From Mycobacterium kyorinense (GTDB taxonomy: Bacteria; Actinomycetota; Actinomycetes; Mycobacteriales; Mycobacteriaceae): a stretch of DNA of 64,000 nucleotides. Position numbers and translations under genes: made by a program. Positions 29,576 to 39,378 of the stretch are shown here, in pieces. The stretch covers positions 1-64,000 of the forward strand of contig NZ_LZKJ01000088.1 of the NCBI RefSeq assembly GCF_001672775.1. Direction: 5' to 3'. The stretch's first letter is position 1. Each line of letters opens with the position of its first letter. Below the pieces are notes generated by a model, which saw nothing but the letters and a program-made list of their open reading frames with translations, was not told the DNA's origin and did no database searches.

Positions 29576-30706
29576 ATGAAATTCGTTGACGAGTTCCGTG
29601 ACCCCGCGGCCGCACGCAAACTGATCGCCGCGATCAAACGATTGGCCGGTGAGGACGAGCACTTCAAGTTCATGGAGGTGTGCGGCGGACACACCCACAC
29701 CATCTACCGGCACGGCATCGAACATCTGCTGCCGGAGAATGTCGAGTTGGTGCACGGCCCGGGGTGTCCGGTATGCGTGATCCCGATGGGCCGCATCGAC
29801 GACGCCATGTGGCTGGCTGAGCAACCCGACACGATCTTCACCTGCTTCGGCGACATGATGAGGGTGCCCGGCTCCAACGGAAACCTGCTCAACGCCAAGG
29901 CCCGTGGCGCCGACGTGCGGTTCGTCTATTCTCCGCTGGACGCCCTGAAGGTCGCGGTCGACAACCCAGACAAGCAGGTGGTGTTTTTCGCGGTCGGGTT
30001 CGAAACCACCGTGCCGTCCACCGCGGTGACGTTGGTGCGGGCCCGCGATTTGAGCCTGACCAACTTCAGCGTGTTCTGCAACCACGTCACGATCGTGCCG
30101 CCGATCAAAGCCATCCTCGAGTCGCCGGATTTGCGGCTGTCCGGCTTCATCGGCCCCGGACATGTGTCGACGGTGGTCGGGATACGGCCGTATCGGTTCG
30201 TCAACGACGTCTATCACAAGCCGCTGGTGGTGTCCGGGTTCGAACCGCTGGACATCTTGGCGTCGGTCGCGATGTTGCTGACCCAAATCCGCGAGGGCCG
30301 TTGCGAAATCGAGAACCAGTACTCGCGGGTGGTGCCCGAGCAGGGCAATCCCGCGGCGTTGAAGTTGATGGGGACGGTTTTCGCGCTGCGCCCGCACTTC
30401 GAATGGCGCGGGTTGGGCTTCATCTCGCAGAGCGCACTACGGCTGCATGATGATTTCGCCGAGTTCGATGCCGAGCTGCGCTACGCGATGCCCGGCGTGC
30501 GGGTCGCCGATCCCAAAGCCTGCCAATGCGGCGAAGTACTCAAGGGCGTGCTCAAACCTTGGGAGTGCAAGGTTTTCGGCACCGCGTGTACGCCCGAAAC
30601 CCCGATCGGCACCTGCATGGTGTCTCCGGAGGGCGCGTGTGCGGCCTACTACAACTTCGGCCGGATGCACCGTGATGCCGTCAAGCTGGTGGGATCCCGA
30701 ACCTGA
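29576..30706 (+). CDS. hypD: Hydrogenase maturation protein HypD
   Basis: HypD (376 residues) is the Fe-S scaffold on which Fe(CN)2CO is built together with HypC. Family motifs are intact: FMEVCGGHTHTIYRHGI, LVHGPGCPVCVIPMG, FTCFGDMMRVPGS, FFAVGFETT, SGFIGPGHVSTVVG, and the C-terminal cluster cysteines in CQCGEVLKG, CKVFGTACTPETPIGTCMVSPEGACAAYY. Start ATG 29576 follows hypC closely. No gene for the target hydrogenase is in the window. Confidence 0.97.
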   Translation: MKFVDEFRDPAAARKLIAAIKRLAGEDEHFKFMEVCGGHTHTIYRHGIEHLLPENVELVHGPGCPVCVIPMGRIDDAMWLAEQPDTIFTCFGDMMRVPGSNGNLLNAKARGADVRFVYSPLDALKVAVDNPDKQVVFFAVGFETTVPSTAVTLVRARDLSLTNFSVFCNHVTIVPPIKAILESPDLRLSGFIGPGHVSTVVGIRPYRFVNDVYHKPLVVSGFEPLDILASVAMLLTQIREGRCEIENQYSRVVPEQGNPAALKLMGTVFALRPHFEWRGLGFISQSALRLHDDFAEFDAELRYAMPGVRVADPKACQCGEVLKGVLKPWECKVFGTACTPETPIGTCMVSPEGACAAYYNFGRMHRDAVKLVGSRT

Positions 30707-30714
30707 TCGCATCG

Positions 30715-31446
30715 GTGGATACCCGCGGGGCGGAGATGTTCGCCCGCTACGCCTACGCTCCCAACGCGCTGGGTTATTGCGGGCCGCCGTTGGGCGCCAC
30801 GCTGCGGGACGGCTCGGTCGACGACGTGCGGATCGCCGCGCGGAAATTCTCTGGGGCATGGCCTTATTTGCAGGTGCTGTCCAGGATGACCGGCATCGCC
30901 GATCCGCTGGACTACCGACTCGTCGAGTCATACTGGCTCGGCGGTGGTCTCGGCGCCGAGCTGAACCCGGCCGAGTTCATCGACGAACTGCTCTCGATCA
31001 TCGGCCCGCAGGCCGGCCGCTACTGGTCGCATCTCGATTCGAAGTTGGTGGGCGAGGCCGCTGCCAACCACTGCTTCCATGTATTTGCGGTGTATCCGTG
31101 GTCGCGGCTGTTGGGCCGCGGTCTCGACGAGCACCCGTTGAACGTGCTGGATAGTTGCCGAATTACCTGGGGCACAGTTGTTTCCCGCGATGGTGACGAC
31201 GTCGACGTATCGTGTCGCGCGCTGCAGTGGGACGGCCACGCGCTGGACCTGTCCCAACCGTCAGTGCGGCGACTCGATGTATGGGCCGACGGATACAGCG
31301 CGGTGCCCGACGTGGCCGTTGGCGACGAGGTCGCGGTGCATTGGGACAGGCTGTGCGGCCGGCTGTGGCCCGAGCAGATTCAGGCATTGTCCGATGCGAC
31401 GGCACGCCAGCTGACGGCCACCAATCGGCGGCTCGCGCGCCGGTAG
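30715..31446 (+). CDS. Conserved hydrogenase-locus protein of unknown function
   Basis: A 243-residue protein 8 bp after hypD (GTG start). I recognise it as the type of conserved protein (I believe DUF6390) found with actinobacterial hydrogenase genes, but no function is known to me. Visible are MFARYAYAPNALGYCGPPLGATL, VESYWLGGGLGAEL and SHLDSKLVGEAAANHCFHVFAVYPWSRLLG. It has no signal peptide or membrane segment. The C-terminal half is beta-rich (WGTVVSRDGDDVDVSCRALQWDG, VGDEVAVHWDRLCGRL). Placement in the operon suggests a hydrogenase assembly or quality-control role. Confidence 0.7.
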   Translation: MDTRGAEMFARYAYAPNALGYCGPPLGATLRDGSVDDVRIAARKFSGAWPYLQVLSRMTGIADPLDYRLVESYWLGGGLGAELNPAEFIDELLSIIGPQAGRYWSHLDSKLVGEAAANHCFHVFAVYPWSRLLGRGLDEHPLNVLDSCRITWGTVVSRDGDDVDVSCRALQWDGHALDLSQPSVRRLDVWADGYSAVPDVAVGDEVAVHWDRLCGRLWPEQIQALSDATARQLTATNRRLARR

Positions 31447-31470
31447 CCCTCAGCGGTCCATGATGGCTGT

Positions 31471-31959
31471 GTGGACGATGACTCATTCGACCGGCTGGTC
31501 GGCCTGTTGGACTACACGATGTTCGTGGTCACCACCCAAGCCGACGGCCACTCGTCGGGCTGTCTGGTCGGCTTCGCCACCCAGACCAGCTTGGCGCCGC
31601 CGCGGTTTCTCGTCGGCATATCCAAACGCAACCACACCTTTCGAGTGGCGAGCCGGACCGAGCATGTGGCGGTCCATCTGCTGTCGCGGCGCGACCTCGA
31701 GTTAGCCCACCTCTTCGGCGGCCAAACCGGGGATGAGATCGACAAATTCGAGCGGTGCGCCTGGCACACCGGCCCGGCCGGGATGCCGATTCTCGACGAT
31801 GCCGTCGCCTGGTTCGTCGGAAAAACACTGAGCCGGCTCGACGTCGGCGACCACATGGGCTACTTGCTCGAACCGATCGCCGGGTATGCGCCGAAGCGCG
31901 CTGATGATCTCGTCAGTTTCTCCGACGTGCTCGACATGGAACCGGGCCACGAAGCCTAG
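31471..31959 (+). CDS. Flavin reductase-like domain protein
   Basis: A 162-residue FMN-binding split-barrel protein of the flavin reductase family (PF01613). It shows YTMFVVTTQADGHSSGCLVGFATQTSLAPPRFLVGISKRNHTF and VHLLSRRDLELAHLFGGQTGDEIDKF. These proteins usually reduce FMN or FAD with NAD(P)H for a partner oxygenase. GTG 31471 lies 24 bp after the preceding gene, so it may be the last gene of the hyp operon. A link to hydrogenase assembly is not shown. It converges on lppZ. Confidence 0.83.
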   Translation: MDDDSFDRLVGLLDYTMFVVTTQADGHSSGCLVGFATQTSLAPPRFLVGISKRNHTFRVASRTEHVAVHLLSRRDLELAHLFGGQTGDEIDKFERCAWHTGPAGMPILDDAVAWFVGKTLSRLDVGDHMGYLLEPIAGYAPKRADDLVSFSDVLDMEPGHEA

Positions 31960-31972
31960 AACCAAACGGCTA

Positions 31973-33094
31973 TTACGTTTTGTCCTCGTTGGCCCGGGGG
32001 AATCCGCCGCCCTGCGGGAACAGCGGGAACACCACGTCGTCGAGTTTCTCGGCGTCTCCGGCTGTCTTGTTGACCGTCGCGCCCCACACGTTGCCGTCCG
32101 GCGACATCCGCAACGCCCAGGCGTGGGCGTGCGTGTCCTGACGGACCACGTCGGGCTCGCCGGTGACCGCACCGGTTGCCGGAGCAAGGTGGATGGCCAC
32201 CGTCTGCTTGGTGTTGATCAGGTTGACCAGCACGGTGCCGTCCAACGCGGCACATCCGGCAACGCCGGGCCGGTCCGGCCAGGTCCAGACGGTAGAAACC
32301 TTCGAATCGCGGGTGATGCGCTGCAAACGGTCTGCAGTGGGCGCGCGGTCGACCACGTACAGCGAGCCGTCAACCGGGTCGGTGCACACCCCGCCGCCGG
32401 CGCCGAGTCCGCTGAGCGCGGTGGTCGGCGGCGCCTGGTTCAAAGTGGTCGGCTGCTCGATCCGCAGCACCTTGCCCGCCATCGAGCCTGGGTCCTCGGC
32501 CATCGCGGGGTTGCCGGCGTCGCCGGTGAGCACGACCAGCGTGGTGGGGCTGGTGAAGATCAGCGCCCCGGTATTTCCATTGGCGCCCTTAGGGATTCCG
32601 GTCAGAATGTCTTTGGGGATGTCGCCGTCGGCGATCCGAATGACCCGGTTGTCGCTGGGCGTGCTGATGTAGGCGTACATCAACCGGTCTTGCTGGTAGG
32701 TCGGCGACAGCACGATATCCATCAGCCCGCCGTCGCCGGAGGGGTCGACCGGGATCACGACTTTGACCTTGGGCTCGGCGCTGACCGAGACCTCCTTGAC
32801 GGCACCGGTGGTGCGTTCGGCGACCAGTGCCGACTTGCTGTCCGGGCCCATGATGAGGCCGCTGGTGCTTTCCAGGCAGCCCTGCATCACACCCGGGGCC
32901 GGGCACTTTTTGGGGAATGGCTTGGCCGGCAGCGGCGGCGGCGGCGGAGGCGTCGAGCTCGCGGGCGCATGCCGCTGCGGCTCGGTGGTGAACGGCTCCG
33001 ACTGGGCGTCGTTGAACCGTGCGCATCCACTCACGACGAGCAGCGCCGCCGACAGCGCGCCAAGCGCGCACCGGGCCGACCGCCATACCTGCAT
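31973..33094 (-). CDS. lppZ: LppZ-like lipoprotein, sorbosone dehydrogenase-type beta-propeller
   Basis: A 373-residue secreted lipoprotein (Rv3006 homolog). ATG 33094 gives a signal peptide MQVWRSARCALGALSAALLVVSGC with lipobox VSGC. The mature part begins with a Pro-rich linker (ASSTPPPPPPLPAK) and continues as a beta-propeller of the glucose/sorbosone dehydrogenase type (LLMDIVLSP-like repeats, TSPTTLVVLTGDAGNP, GVCTDPVDGSLYVVDRAP). No catalytic assignment is safe. It acts outside the membrane. It is divergent from the DoxX genes. Confidence 0.88.
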   Translation of the reverse strand: MQVWRSARCALGALSAALLVVSGCARFNDAQSEPFTTEPQRHAPASSTPPPPPPLPAKPFPKKCPAPGVMQGCLESTSGLIMGPDSKSALVAERTTGAVKEVSVSAEPKVKVVIPVDPSGDGGLMDIVLSPTYQQDRLMYAYISTPSDNRVIRIADGDIPKDILTGIPKGANGNTGALIFTSPTTLVVLTGDAGNPAMAEDPGSMAGKVLRIEQPTTLNQAPPTTALSGLGAGGGVCTDPVDGSLYVVDRAPTADRLQRITRDSKVSTVWTWPDRPGVAGCAALDGTVLVNLINTKQTVAIHLAPATGAVTGEPDVVRQDTHAHAWALRMSPDGNVWGATVNKTAGDAEKLDDVVFPLFPQGGGFPRANEDKT

Positions 33095-33230
33095 GTCCGC
33101 AAGGGTACGGACAACGCTGCGGCGCCCGCCATGGCGTCCCGCCGACGCGCCGCCAGCGGCGAATAACGGACCGATCAAGCCGTGATACAAAACCCTCGTC
33201 TCGCAGGTTGCTTGCACTTAGGCTGACACG

Positions 33231-34157
33231 GTGACCGGCGATCCCTATGGCTTCACCCGCTTTCACCGGCTTGAGGATGTTGAGGCGTCACCGGCGCGCA
33301 AGCCCGCTCCGCCGCCGCGGGAGACCCGTCCGCCGGAGCCGTCGCGGGAATCCCGTGCACCGGAGCCGCCGCGGGAATCCCGTCCGCCGGAGCCGCCGCG
33401 GGAGACCCGTCCGCCGGAGTCTCGCGAGCCCGAGGTGGTCGAGCCCGAGGTCGAGGTGGAGCCGGCCGACGACGAGGACTCCGAAACGACGGCGATCGCG
33501 CGCGACGAGCCCGTCGACGAGGCGGCCGAAGATGTCGAGGAGGACCTGGACCAGCCGGCCGCCGTCGACCGTGAACTGCCGCCGTCCGTGCAGCCGCGGC
33601 TGTTAGACGACCCGCGGCTGAAAATGGCGCGGCAGCGCGGCACGCAGCATCTGGGCCTCATGGTGCTGCGGGTGGGTGTGGGTGTCGTGCTGGTCATTCA
33701 CGGCATGCAGAAAATGTTCGGCTGGTGGGACGGGCCGGGCATCGACGGATTCACAAACTCGCTGACCGAATTGGGGTTTCAGCACGCCGACATCCTGAGC
33801 TATCTGGCTGCCGGTGCCCAGATCGTGGCCGGTGCGCTTTTGGTTCTCGGGTTGTTTACCCCGGTGGTCGCTGCCGGCGCGCTGGCTTACCTGGTCAACA
33901 GCCTGTTGGCGGACATCACGACACAGCGACAGCACGGGCATCTCAACTTCTTCCTGCCCGGCGGCAACGAATATCACATCATGCTCATCATCGCGCTGGT
34001 CGCGATTATCCTTGCCGGCCCGGGACTTTACGGGTTCGATGCGGGCCGGGGCTGGGCCCGTCGCCCGTTCATCGGATCGTCCGCGGCGCTGCTCGTCGGC
34101 GTCGGCGGCGGAATTGGGTTCTGGGCGCTCTTCAACGGCGCCAACCCGCTGGCGTGA
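33231..34157 (+). CDS. DoxX-family membrane protein with long acidic/proline N-terminus (copy 1)
   Basis: A 308-residue protein. Residues 20-65 are a Pro-Glu-Arg repeat (units like ESRPPEPPR) encoded by 27-bp DNA repeats, and 65-120 is acidic. From about 135 is a DoxX/DoxD fold with four membrane segments: LGLMVLRVGVGVVLVIHGMQ, ILSYLAAGAQIVAGALLVLGLF, VVAAGALAYLVNSLL and IMLIIALVAIILAGPGLYG, then a further C-terminal hydrophobic segment. Related to Rv3005c. In M. tuberculosis the DoxX protein is part of a membrane oxidoreductase complex with SodA and SseA; that was shown for another paralog, so the role here is inferred. GTG start. Confidence 0.85.
   Translation: MTGDPYGFTRFHRLEDVEASPARKPAPPPRETRPPEPSRESRAPEPPRESRPPEPPRETRPPESREPEVVEPEVEVEPADDEDSETTAIARDEPVDEAAEDVEEDLDQPAAVDRELPPSVQPRLLDDPRLKMARQRGTQHLGLMVLRVGVGVVLVIHGMQKMFGWWDGPGIDGFTNSLTELGFQHADILSYLAAGAQIVAGALLVLGLFTPVVAAGALAYLVNSLLADITTQRQHGHLNFFLPGGNEYHIMLIIALVAIILAGPGLYGFDAGRGWARRPFIGSSAALLVGVGGGIGFWALFNGANPLA
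33321..33420. repeat. 27-bp coding tandem repeat in DoxX copy 1
   Basis: Imperfect 27-bp units start at 33321, 33348, 33375 and 33402 and encode nine-residue repeats of the type ETRPPEPSR / ESRPPEPPR. They lie in the cytoplasmic N-terminal tail, so unit number should be able to vary without touching the membrane domain. Confidence 0.85.
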
Positions 34158-34269
34158 GCCGCCCGGGAGGCCCCTCGGCGGCCGTCAGGGCGCCCTAGAC
34201 AGGCATCAGTCTGGTAAAAGCGCCGCTCAAATCCCCAATCTCGGCCGAACTGCCCTTACCCTGACACGC

Positions 34270-35145
34270 GTGACGAGTCAATCGCATGACACACGTTGGC
34301 GGCGGCCGGACAGCTCCGAGGCGCCAACTCCGGGACGCCCGGCCGTAGCGAGCCTGGTCGACCCGGAAGACGACCTGCCGTCAGCCACCTATGCAGGCGA
34401 TTTCGAGACGACCACCATTCCGCACTACGACGCCGCCGCCGGCATGTCCCCAGATTCCGGGAATATGCGGCTGCCCGGCAACGGATACGGCGTCATCGGC
34501 GGCCAGGAACCACTAGGCGCCCTGCCGTATGTCCAGCCGCAGAACAACGGCCATCACTCCGTATTCGGGCCGGGCGAGCTCGGGCCGGGTATCGACGACG
34601 AGCGCGTCCGCGCAGCGGGCCGTCGCGGCACCCAGCATCTCGGTTTGCTGGTGCTGCGGGTCGGCTTGGGCGCGGTGCTGATCGCCCACGGGCTGCAGAA
34701 ACTGTTCGGCTGGTGGGGCGGCCAGGGGCTGACCGGATTCAAGAATTCCCTGGCTGACGCCGGCTACCAGCACGCCGACATCCTCACCTATGTCGCCGCC
34801 GGCGGTCAGATCGTCGCCGGAGTTCTGCTGGTGCTGGGCTTGTTCACGCCGGTCGCTGCCGCCGGGGCGCTGGCCTACCTGATCAACGGCCTGATCGCCG
34901 GGGTGTCGGCCCAATCCGACGCGCAATCGATTCCGTTCTTCCTGCCTGATGGGCACGAGTACGAGCTCACGCTGATCGTCATGGCCGCCGCCGTCATCCT
35001 GATCGGCCCAGGCCGGTACGGGTTCGACGCTGGTCGCGGCTGGGCGCGGCGGCCATTCATCGGCTCGTTCGCGGCCCTGGTGTTAGGTGTCGGCGCCGGT
35101 ATCGGCATGTGGGTGTTGCTCAACGGCTCGAATCCGCTGACGTAA
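34270..35145 (+). CDS. DoxX-family membrane protein (copy 2)
   Basis: A 291-residue paralog of the preceding gene, with the same core: RGTQHLGLLVLRVGLGAVLIAHGLQKLFGWW, LTYVAAGGQIVAGVLLVLGLFTPVAAAGALAYLI, LTLIVMAAAVILIGPGRYGFDAGRGWARRPFIGS and a last segment ending NGSNPLT. The N-terminal tail (about 110 residues) is unrelated in composition to copy 1 and lacks the repeats. The start GTG 34270 follows copy 1 by 112 bp. This is the likelier direct equivalent of Rv3005c, as cfp6 follows in convergent orientation. Confidence 0.87.
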   Translation: MTSQSHDTRWRRPDSSEAPTPGRPAVASLVDPEDDLPSATYAGDFETTTIPHYDAAAGMSPDSGNMRLPGNGYGVIGGQEPLGALPYVQPQNNGHHSVFGPGELGPGIDDERVRAAGRRGTQHLGLLVLRVGLGAVLIAHGLQKLFGWWGGQGLTGFKNSLADAGYQHADILTYVAAGGQIVAGVLLVLGLFTPVAAAGALAYLINGLIAGVSAQSDAQSIPFFLPDGHEYELTLIVMAAAVILIGPGRYGFDAGRGWARRPFIGSFAALVLGVGAGIGMWVLLNGSNPLT

Positions 35146-35161
35146 ACCGGGGCCAGCGGAT

Positions 35162-35554
35162 CTAGCCGGCGTACGGGTTGGGTACCCGGCCGCCGCTGGC
35201 TTCGGTCAACACCGGGAGCGTCGCGAACGTGACCGCGGGCAACCGCAGTTCGCCGTCGTCCTTGAGTTGTGCCCGCGCCCACAAACTCTTGGTGAACCGC
35301 AACCCGTCGATCTGATCCCAGTGCACCGCCCGGGTGCCGAGCAGCGTGCGGACCCTCACGCCTTGCTGGTCGGCGACGGTGCGCAGCCGAATGATCAACG
35401 CCGACAAGATAATTGGTATCACCAGCAGCGGCGCGCTCAGCGGCCAGGTCAGTACCGGTATCAGCAGACCCAATGCGAAGAAGCCGACCGCAAAGTGGGC
35501 CATCGGCGATATCTTGATCACCGCCGGGGACGTCGCGGGTGAGCTGGAAGCCAC
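35162..35554 (-). CDS. cfp6: Cfp6-like small membrane protein with PH-like domain
   Basis: A 130-residue protein homologous to Cfp6 (Rv3004). Two hydrophobic segments (HFAVGFFALGLLIPVLTWPL and LLVIPIILSALII) are followed by a bacterial PH-like domain: RVRTLLGTRAVHWDQIDGLRFTKSLWARAQLKDDGELRLPAV. GTG 35554 is the start used here. Function unknown. It is antisense to and convergent with DoxX copy 2, with 16 bp between the stops. Confidence 0.85.
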   Translation of the reverse strand: MASSSPATSPAVIKISPMAHFAVGFFALGLLIPVLTWPLSAPLLVIPIILSALIIRLRTVADQQGVRVRTLLGTRAVHWDQIDGLRFTKSLWARAQLKDDGELRLPAVTFATLPVLTEASGGRVPNPYAG

Positions 35555-35699
35555 CGCTGCATTGTGTCACCGCCCGGTGAGATTGCGTCCAGCGCTGTGC
35601 CTGGAGGGGCAGCCGCGACCCTGTGCGCAATCTCAACGCTGGGCGGGCCGGCAACCCGGATTTGACGGCTGACCTGTGCGGAGACTACCGTCGAACGCT

Positions 35700-35750
35700 A
35701 TGGACAGCCGCGAAATGCTCGTAGTACTTGGTCGGCGCGTTGGTAGCTGA
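35700..35750 (+). CDS. ilvB leader peptide
   Basis: A 16-codon ORF, ATG 35700 to TGA 35750, encoding [16 protein letters not shown]. It holds a Leu-Val-Val-Leu run and another Val, as expected of a leader peptide that senses charged branched-chain tRNAs. It ends just inside the first arm of the hairpins that precede ilvB. Actinobacterial ilvB leaders of this kind are established; this one is identified by position and codons. Confidence 0.75.
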   Translation: MDSREMLVVLGRRVGS

Positions 35751-35817
35751 TTAGCCTTCGAGCACCAACGCGCAACCCCTCGTGCAGCAGAGCTGGCGGG
35801 GGTTTTTTGTTGCCAGC
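35735..35817 (+). promoter_or_regulatory. Attenuator region before ilvB
   Basis: Three pairings are visible. GCGCGTTGGT (35735-35744, at the end of the leader peptide) pairs perfectly with ACCAACGCGC (35764-35773). AACCCC (35774-35779) with GGGGTT (35799-35804), followed by T to 35808, makes a terminator. GCTGGC (35792-35797) with GCCAGC (35812-35817) would compete with the terminator's right arm. Ribosome stalling at the Leu/Val codons would decide which forms, linking ilvBNC expression to branched-chain amino acid supply. The switching is inferred. Confidence 0.7.
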
Positions 35818-35833
35818 ACCTGAAGAGGACACA

Positions 35834-37693
35834 GTGAGCGCACCCATAACGCGACCATCGGAGCGATCGGCGAGACCGCCGGTTGCCAACGGCGCGTCTG
35901 CAGCAGCCAAACCCGTCGCCCCCCAGCCGAGCCACGTTGCGCCGCACCAGCTTACCGGTGCGCAGTCGGTAATCAGGTCGCTGGAGGAACTCGACGTCGA
36001 GGTCATCTTCGGCATTCCGGGCGGCGCCGTGCTGCCGGTATACGACCCGCTGTTCGACTCGCAGAAGCTGCGCCACGTGCTGGTGCGTCACGAGCAGGGC
36101 GCCGGGCATGCCGCCAGCGGCTACGCGCACGCCACCGGCAAAGTCGGGGTCTGCATGGCCACGTCAGGGCCCGGTGCCACCAACCTGGTCACTCCGCTCG
36201 CGGACGCGCAGATGGACTCGGTGCCGGTGGTGGCGATCACCGGCCAGGTCGGCCGGTCGCTGATCGGCACCGACGCCTTTCAAGAGGCCGACATCTCCGG
36301 TGTGACGATGCCGATCACCAAGCACAACTTTTTAGTCCGCGACGGCGACGAGATCCCCCGGGTGATCGCCGAGGCCTTCCACATCGCGGCCACCGGGCGC
36401 CCCGGTGCAGTGCTTGTCGACATTCCCAAGGACATCCTGCAGGCCCAGTGCACGTTCAGCTGGCCACCGCGCATGGATCTGCCCGGCTACAAGCCCAACA
36501 CCAAGCCGCACAACCGGCAGATCCGCGAGGCCGCCAAGCTGACCGCGGCCGCCCGCAAGCCGGTGCTCTACGTCGGCGGCGGGGTGATCCGCGGCGACGC
36601 CACCGAGCAATTGCGTGACCTGGCCGAGCTGACCGGCATCCCGGTGGTGACCACGCTGATGGCCCGCGGCGCCTTCCCCGACAGCCACCCGCAGCATCTG
36701 GGCATGCCGGGAATGCACGGCACCGTGGCCGCAGTCGCGGGCCTGCAGCGCAGTGACCTGCTGATCGCGTTGGGCACCCGCTTCGACGACCGGGTCACCG
36801 GCAAGCTCGACTCGTTCGCGCCGGAGGCCAAGATCATCCACGCCGACATCGATCCGGCCGAGATCGGCAAGAACCGGCACGCCGATGTGCCGATCGTGGG
36901 CGACGTCAAAGCCGTCATCACCGATCTGATCGCGGCGCTGCGCCACGACGGGACCGCCATCGAACTCGACGACTGGTGGGAATACCTGCGGGAGGTGCGG
37001 TCCACCTACCCGCTGTCCTACGGGCCGCAGAGCGACGGCAGCCTCAGCCCCGAATACGTGATCTCGACCCTCGGCGAGATGGCCGGCCCCGACGCCGTGT
37101 ATGTCGCCGGCGTCGGGCAGCACCAGATGTGGGCTGCGCAGTTCATCTCCTATGAGAATCCGCGCACCTGGATCAACTCCGGCGGTCTGGGCACCATGGG
37201 CTTCGCCATCCCGGCGGCGATGGGCGCCAAAATCGCCCGCCCCGACGCCGAAGTGTGGGCGGTCGACGGCGACGGCTGCTTCCAGATGACCAACCAGGAA
37301 CTGGCCACCTGCGCCATCGAAGGCGCTCCGATCAAGGTGGCGCTGATCAACAACGGCAACCTGGGCATGGTGCGTCAATGGCAGTCGCTGTTTTACCAAG
37401 AGCGCTACTCGCAGACCGATCTGGCGACCCACTCGCACCGCATCCCCGACTTCGTCAAGCTGGCCGAGGCGCTCGGGTGCGTCGGATTGCGCTGCGAGCG
37501 TGAGGAAGACGTGGCAGATGTCATCGCCCAGGCCCGCGCGATCAACGACCGCCCGGTGGTGATCGACTTCATCGTCGGAGCCGATGCACAGGTGTGGCCG
37601 ATGGTGGCCGCGGGCACCAGCAACGACGAGATCCAGGCCGCCCGCGGAATCCGCCCGCTGTTCGACGACGAAGGCAACGAGGGGCATGCCTGA
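35834..37693 (+). CDS. ilvB: Acetolactate synthase large subunit
   Basis: The 619-residue catalytic subunit (IlvB1, Rv3003c homolog). It condenses pyruvate with pyruvate or 2-oxobutyrate, the first common step to valine, leucine and isoleucine, using thiamine diphosphate and FAD. Seen: [13 protein letters not shown], catalytic Glu in [33 protein letters not shown], and the ThDP/Mg motif [26 protein letters not shown] 35834 is the start; the peptide upstream of it belongs to the attenuator. The stop overlaps the ilvN ATG by one base. Confidence 0.97.
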   Translation: MSAPITRPSERSARPPVANGASAAAKPVAPQPSHVAPHQLTGAQSVIRSLEELDVEVIFGIPGGAVLPVYDPLFDSQKLRHVLVRHEQGAGHAASGYAHATGKVGVCMATSGPGATNLVTPLADAQMDSVPVVAITGQVGRSLIGTDAFQEADISGVTMPITKHNFLVRDGDEIPRVIAEAFHIAATGRPGAVLVDIPKDILQAQCTFSWPPRMDLPGYKPNTKPHNRQIREAAKLTAAARKPVLYVGGGVIRGDATEQLRDLAELTGIPVVTTLMARGAFPDSHPQHLGMPGMHGTVAAVAGLQRSDLLIALGTRFDDRVTGKLDSFAPEAKIIHADIDPAEIGKNRHADVPIVGDVKAVITDLIAALRHDGTAIELDDWWEYLREVRSTYPLSYGPQSDGSLSPEYVISTLGEMAGPDAVYVAGVGQHQMWAAQFISYENPRTWINSGGLGTMGFAIPAAMGAKIARPDAEVWAVDGDGCFQMTNQELATCAIEGAPIKVALINNGNLGMVRQWQSLFYQERYSQTDLATHSHRIPDFVKLAEALGCVGLRCEREEDVADVIAQARAINDRPVVIDFIVGADAQVWPMVAAGTSNDEIQAARGIRPLFDDEGNEGHA

Positions 37694-38193
37694 TGAAGAC
37701 ACATACCCTTTCGGTCCTCGTCGAAGACAAACCCGGTGTCCTTGCCCGCGTTGCGGCGCTGTTTTCCCGGCGCGGGTTCAACATCGAGTCGCTGGCTGTC
37801 GGCGCCACCGAGCAAAAAGACATGTCCCGGATGACGATCGTCGTCTCTGCCGAGGACGCGGTGCTGGAACAGATCACCAAGCAACTCAACAAACTGGTCA
37901 ACGTCATCAAGATCGTCGAACAGGAGGACGACAATGCGGTGGCCCGCGAGTTGGCGCTGATCAAAGTGCGCGCCGACGCCAATACTCGCGGCCAGATCAT
38001 CGAAGCGGCGAACCTGTTCCGCACCAGGGTGATTGACGTCTCCCCGGAGTCGCTCATCATCGAGGCAACCGGTACCCCGGCGAAGTTCGAGGCGCTGCTG
38101 CGGGTGCTGGAACCCTACGGGGTGCGCGAAATCGTCCAATCCGGATTGGTGTCGCTGTCCCGCGGTCCGCGGGGCATCGGCACCGCGAAATAA
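37693..38193 (+). CDS. ilvN: Acetolactate synthase small subunit
   Basis: The 166-residue regulatory subunit (Rv3002c homolog) with an N-terminal ACT domain (HTLSVLVEDKPGVLARVAALFSRRGFNIESLAVG) that binds valine for feedback inhibition, and the C-terminal activation domain (ALIKVRADANTRGQIIEAANLFRTRVIDVSPESLIIEATG). It directly follows ilvB, with TGATG overlap, and precedes ilvC by 93 bp. Confidence 0.97.
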   Translation: MKTHTLSVLVEDKPGVLARVAALFSRRGFNIESLAVGATEQKDMSRMTIVVSAEDAVLEQITKQLNKLVNVIKIVEQEDDNAVARELALIKVRADANTRGQIIEAANLFRTRVIDVSPESLIIEATGTPAKFEALLRVLEPYGVREIVQSGLVSLSRGPRGIGTAK

Positions 38194-38274
38194 CTAATAA
38201 GGAGACGTGGCGATCGCCAGCGTGGCAATGGCGCTGGGCACGCCCGCTTGCGGGGGACGGGTCGCCACAGATAG

Positions 38275-39300
<1,026 letters not shown>

Positions 39301-39310
39301 CCCCCCGCTT

Positions 39311-39376
39311 GCGCCGAGCGTGCGTGTCCCCGGCCGACACGCCGAGCGTGTCGCCGGGTTAGCGCACGCTCGGCGC
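39311..39376. terminator. Convergent inverted repeat after ilvC
   Basis: GCGCCGAGCGTGCG (39311-39324) pairs exactly with CGCACGCTCGGCGC (39363-39376), with an inner smaller palindrome. It fills the 78-bp convergent gap between ilvC and the flavodoxin gene, so it may end both transcripts. It shares the GCCGAGCGT word with the element at 17222 and looks like a dispersed mycobacterial intergenic palindrome. Confidence 0.65.
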
Positions 39377-39378
39377 GG

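Noticed and set aside
33321..33420. Regular 27-bp repeats as a possible CRISPR
   Set aside because: Units are contiguous without spacers and encode an in-frame protein repeat.
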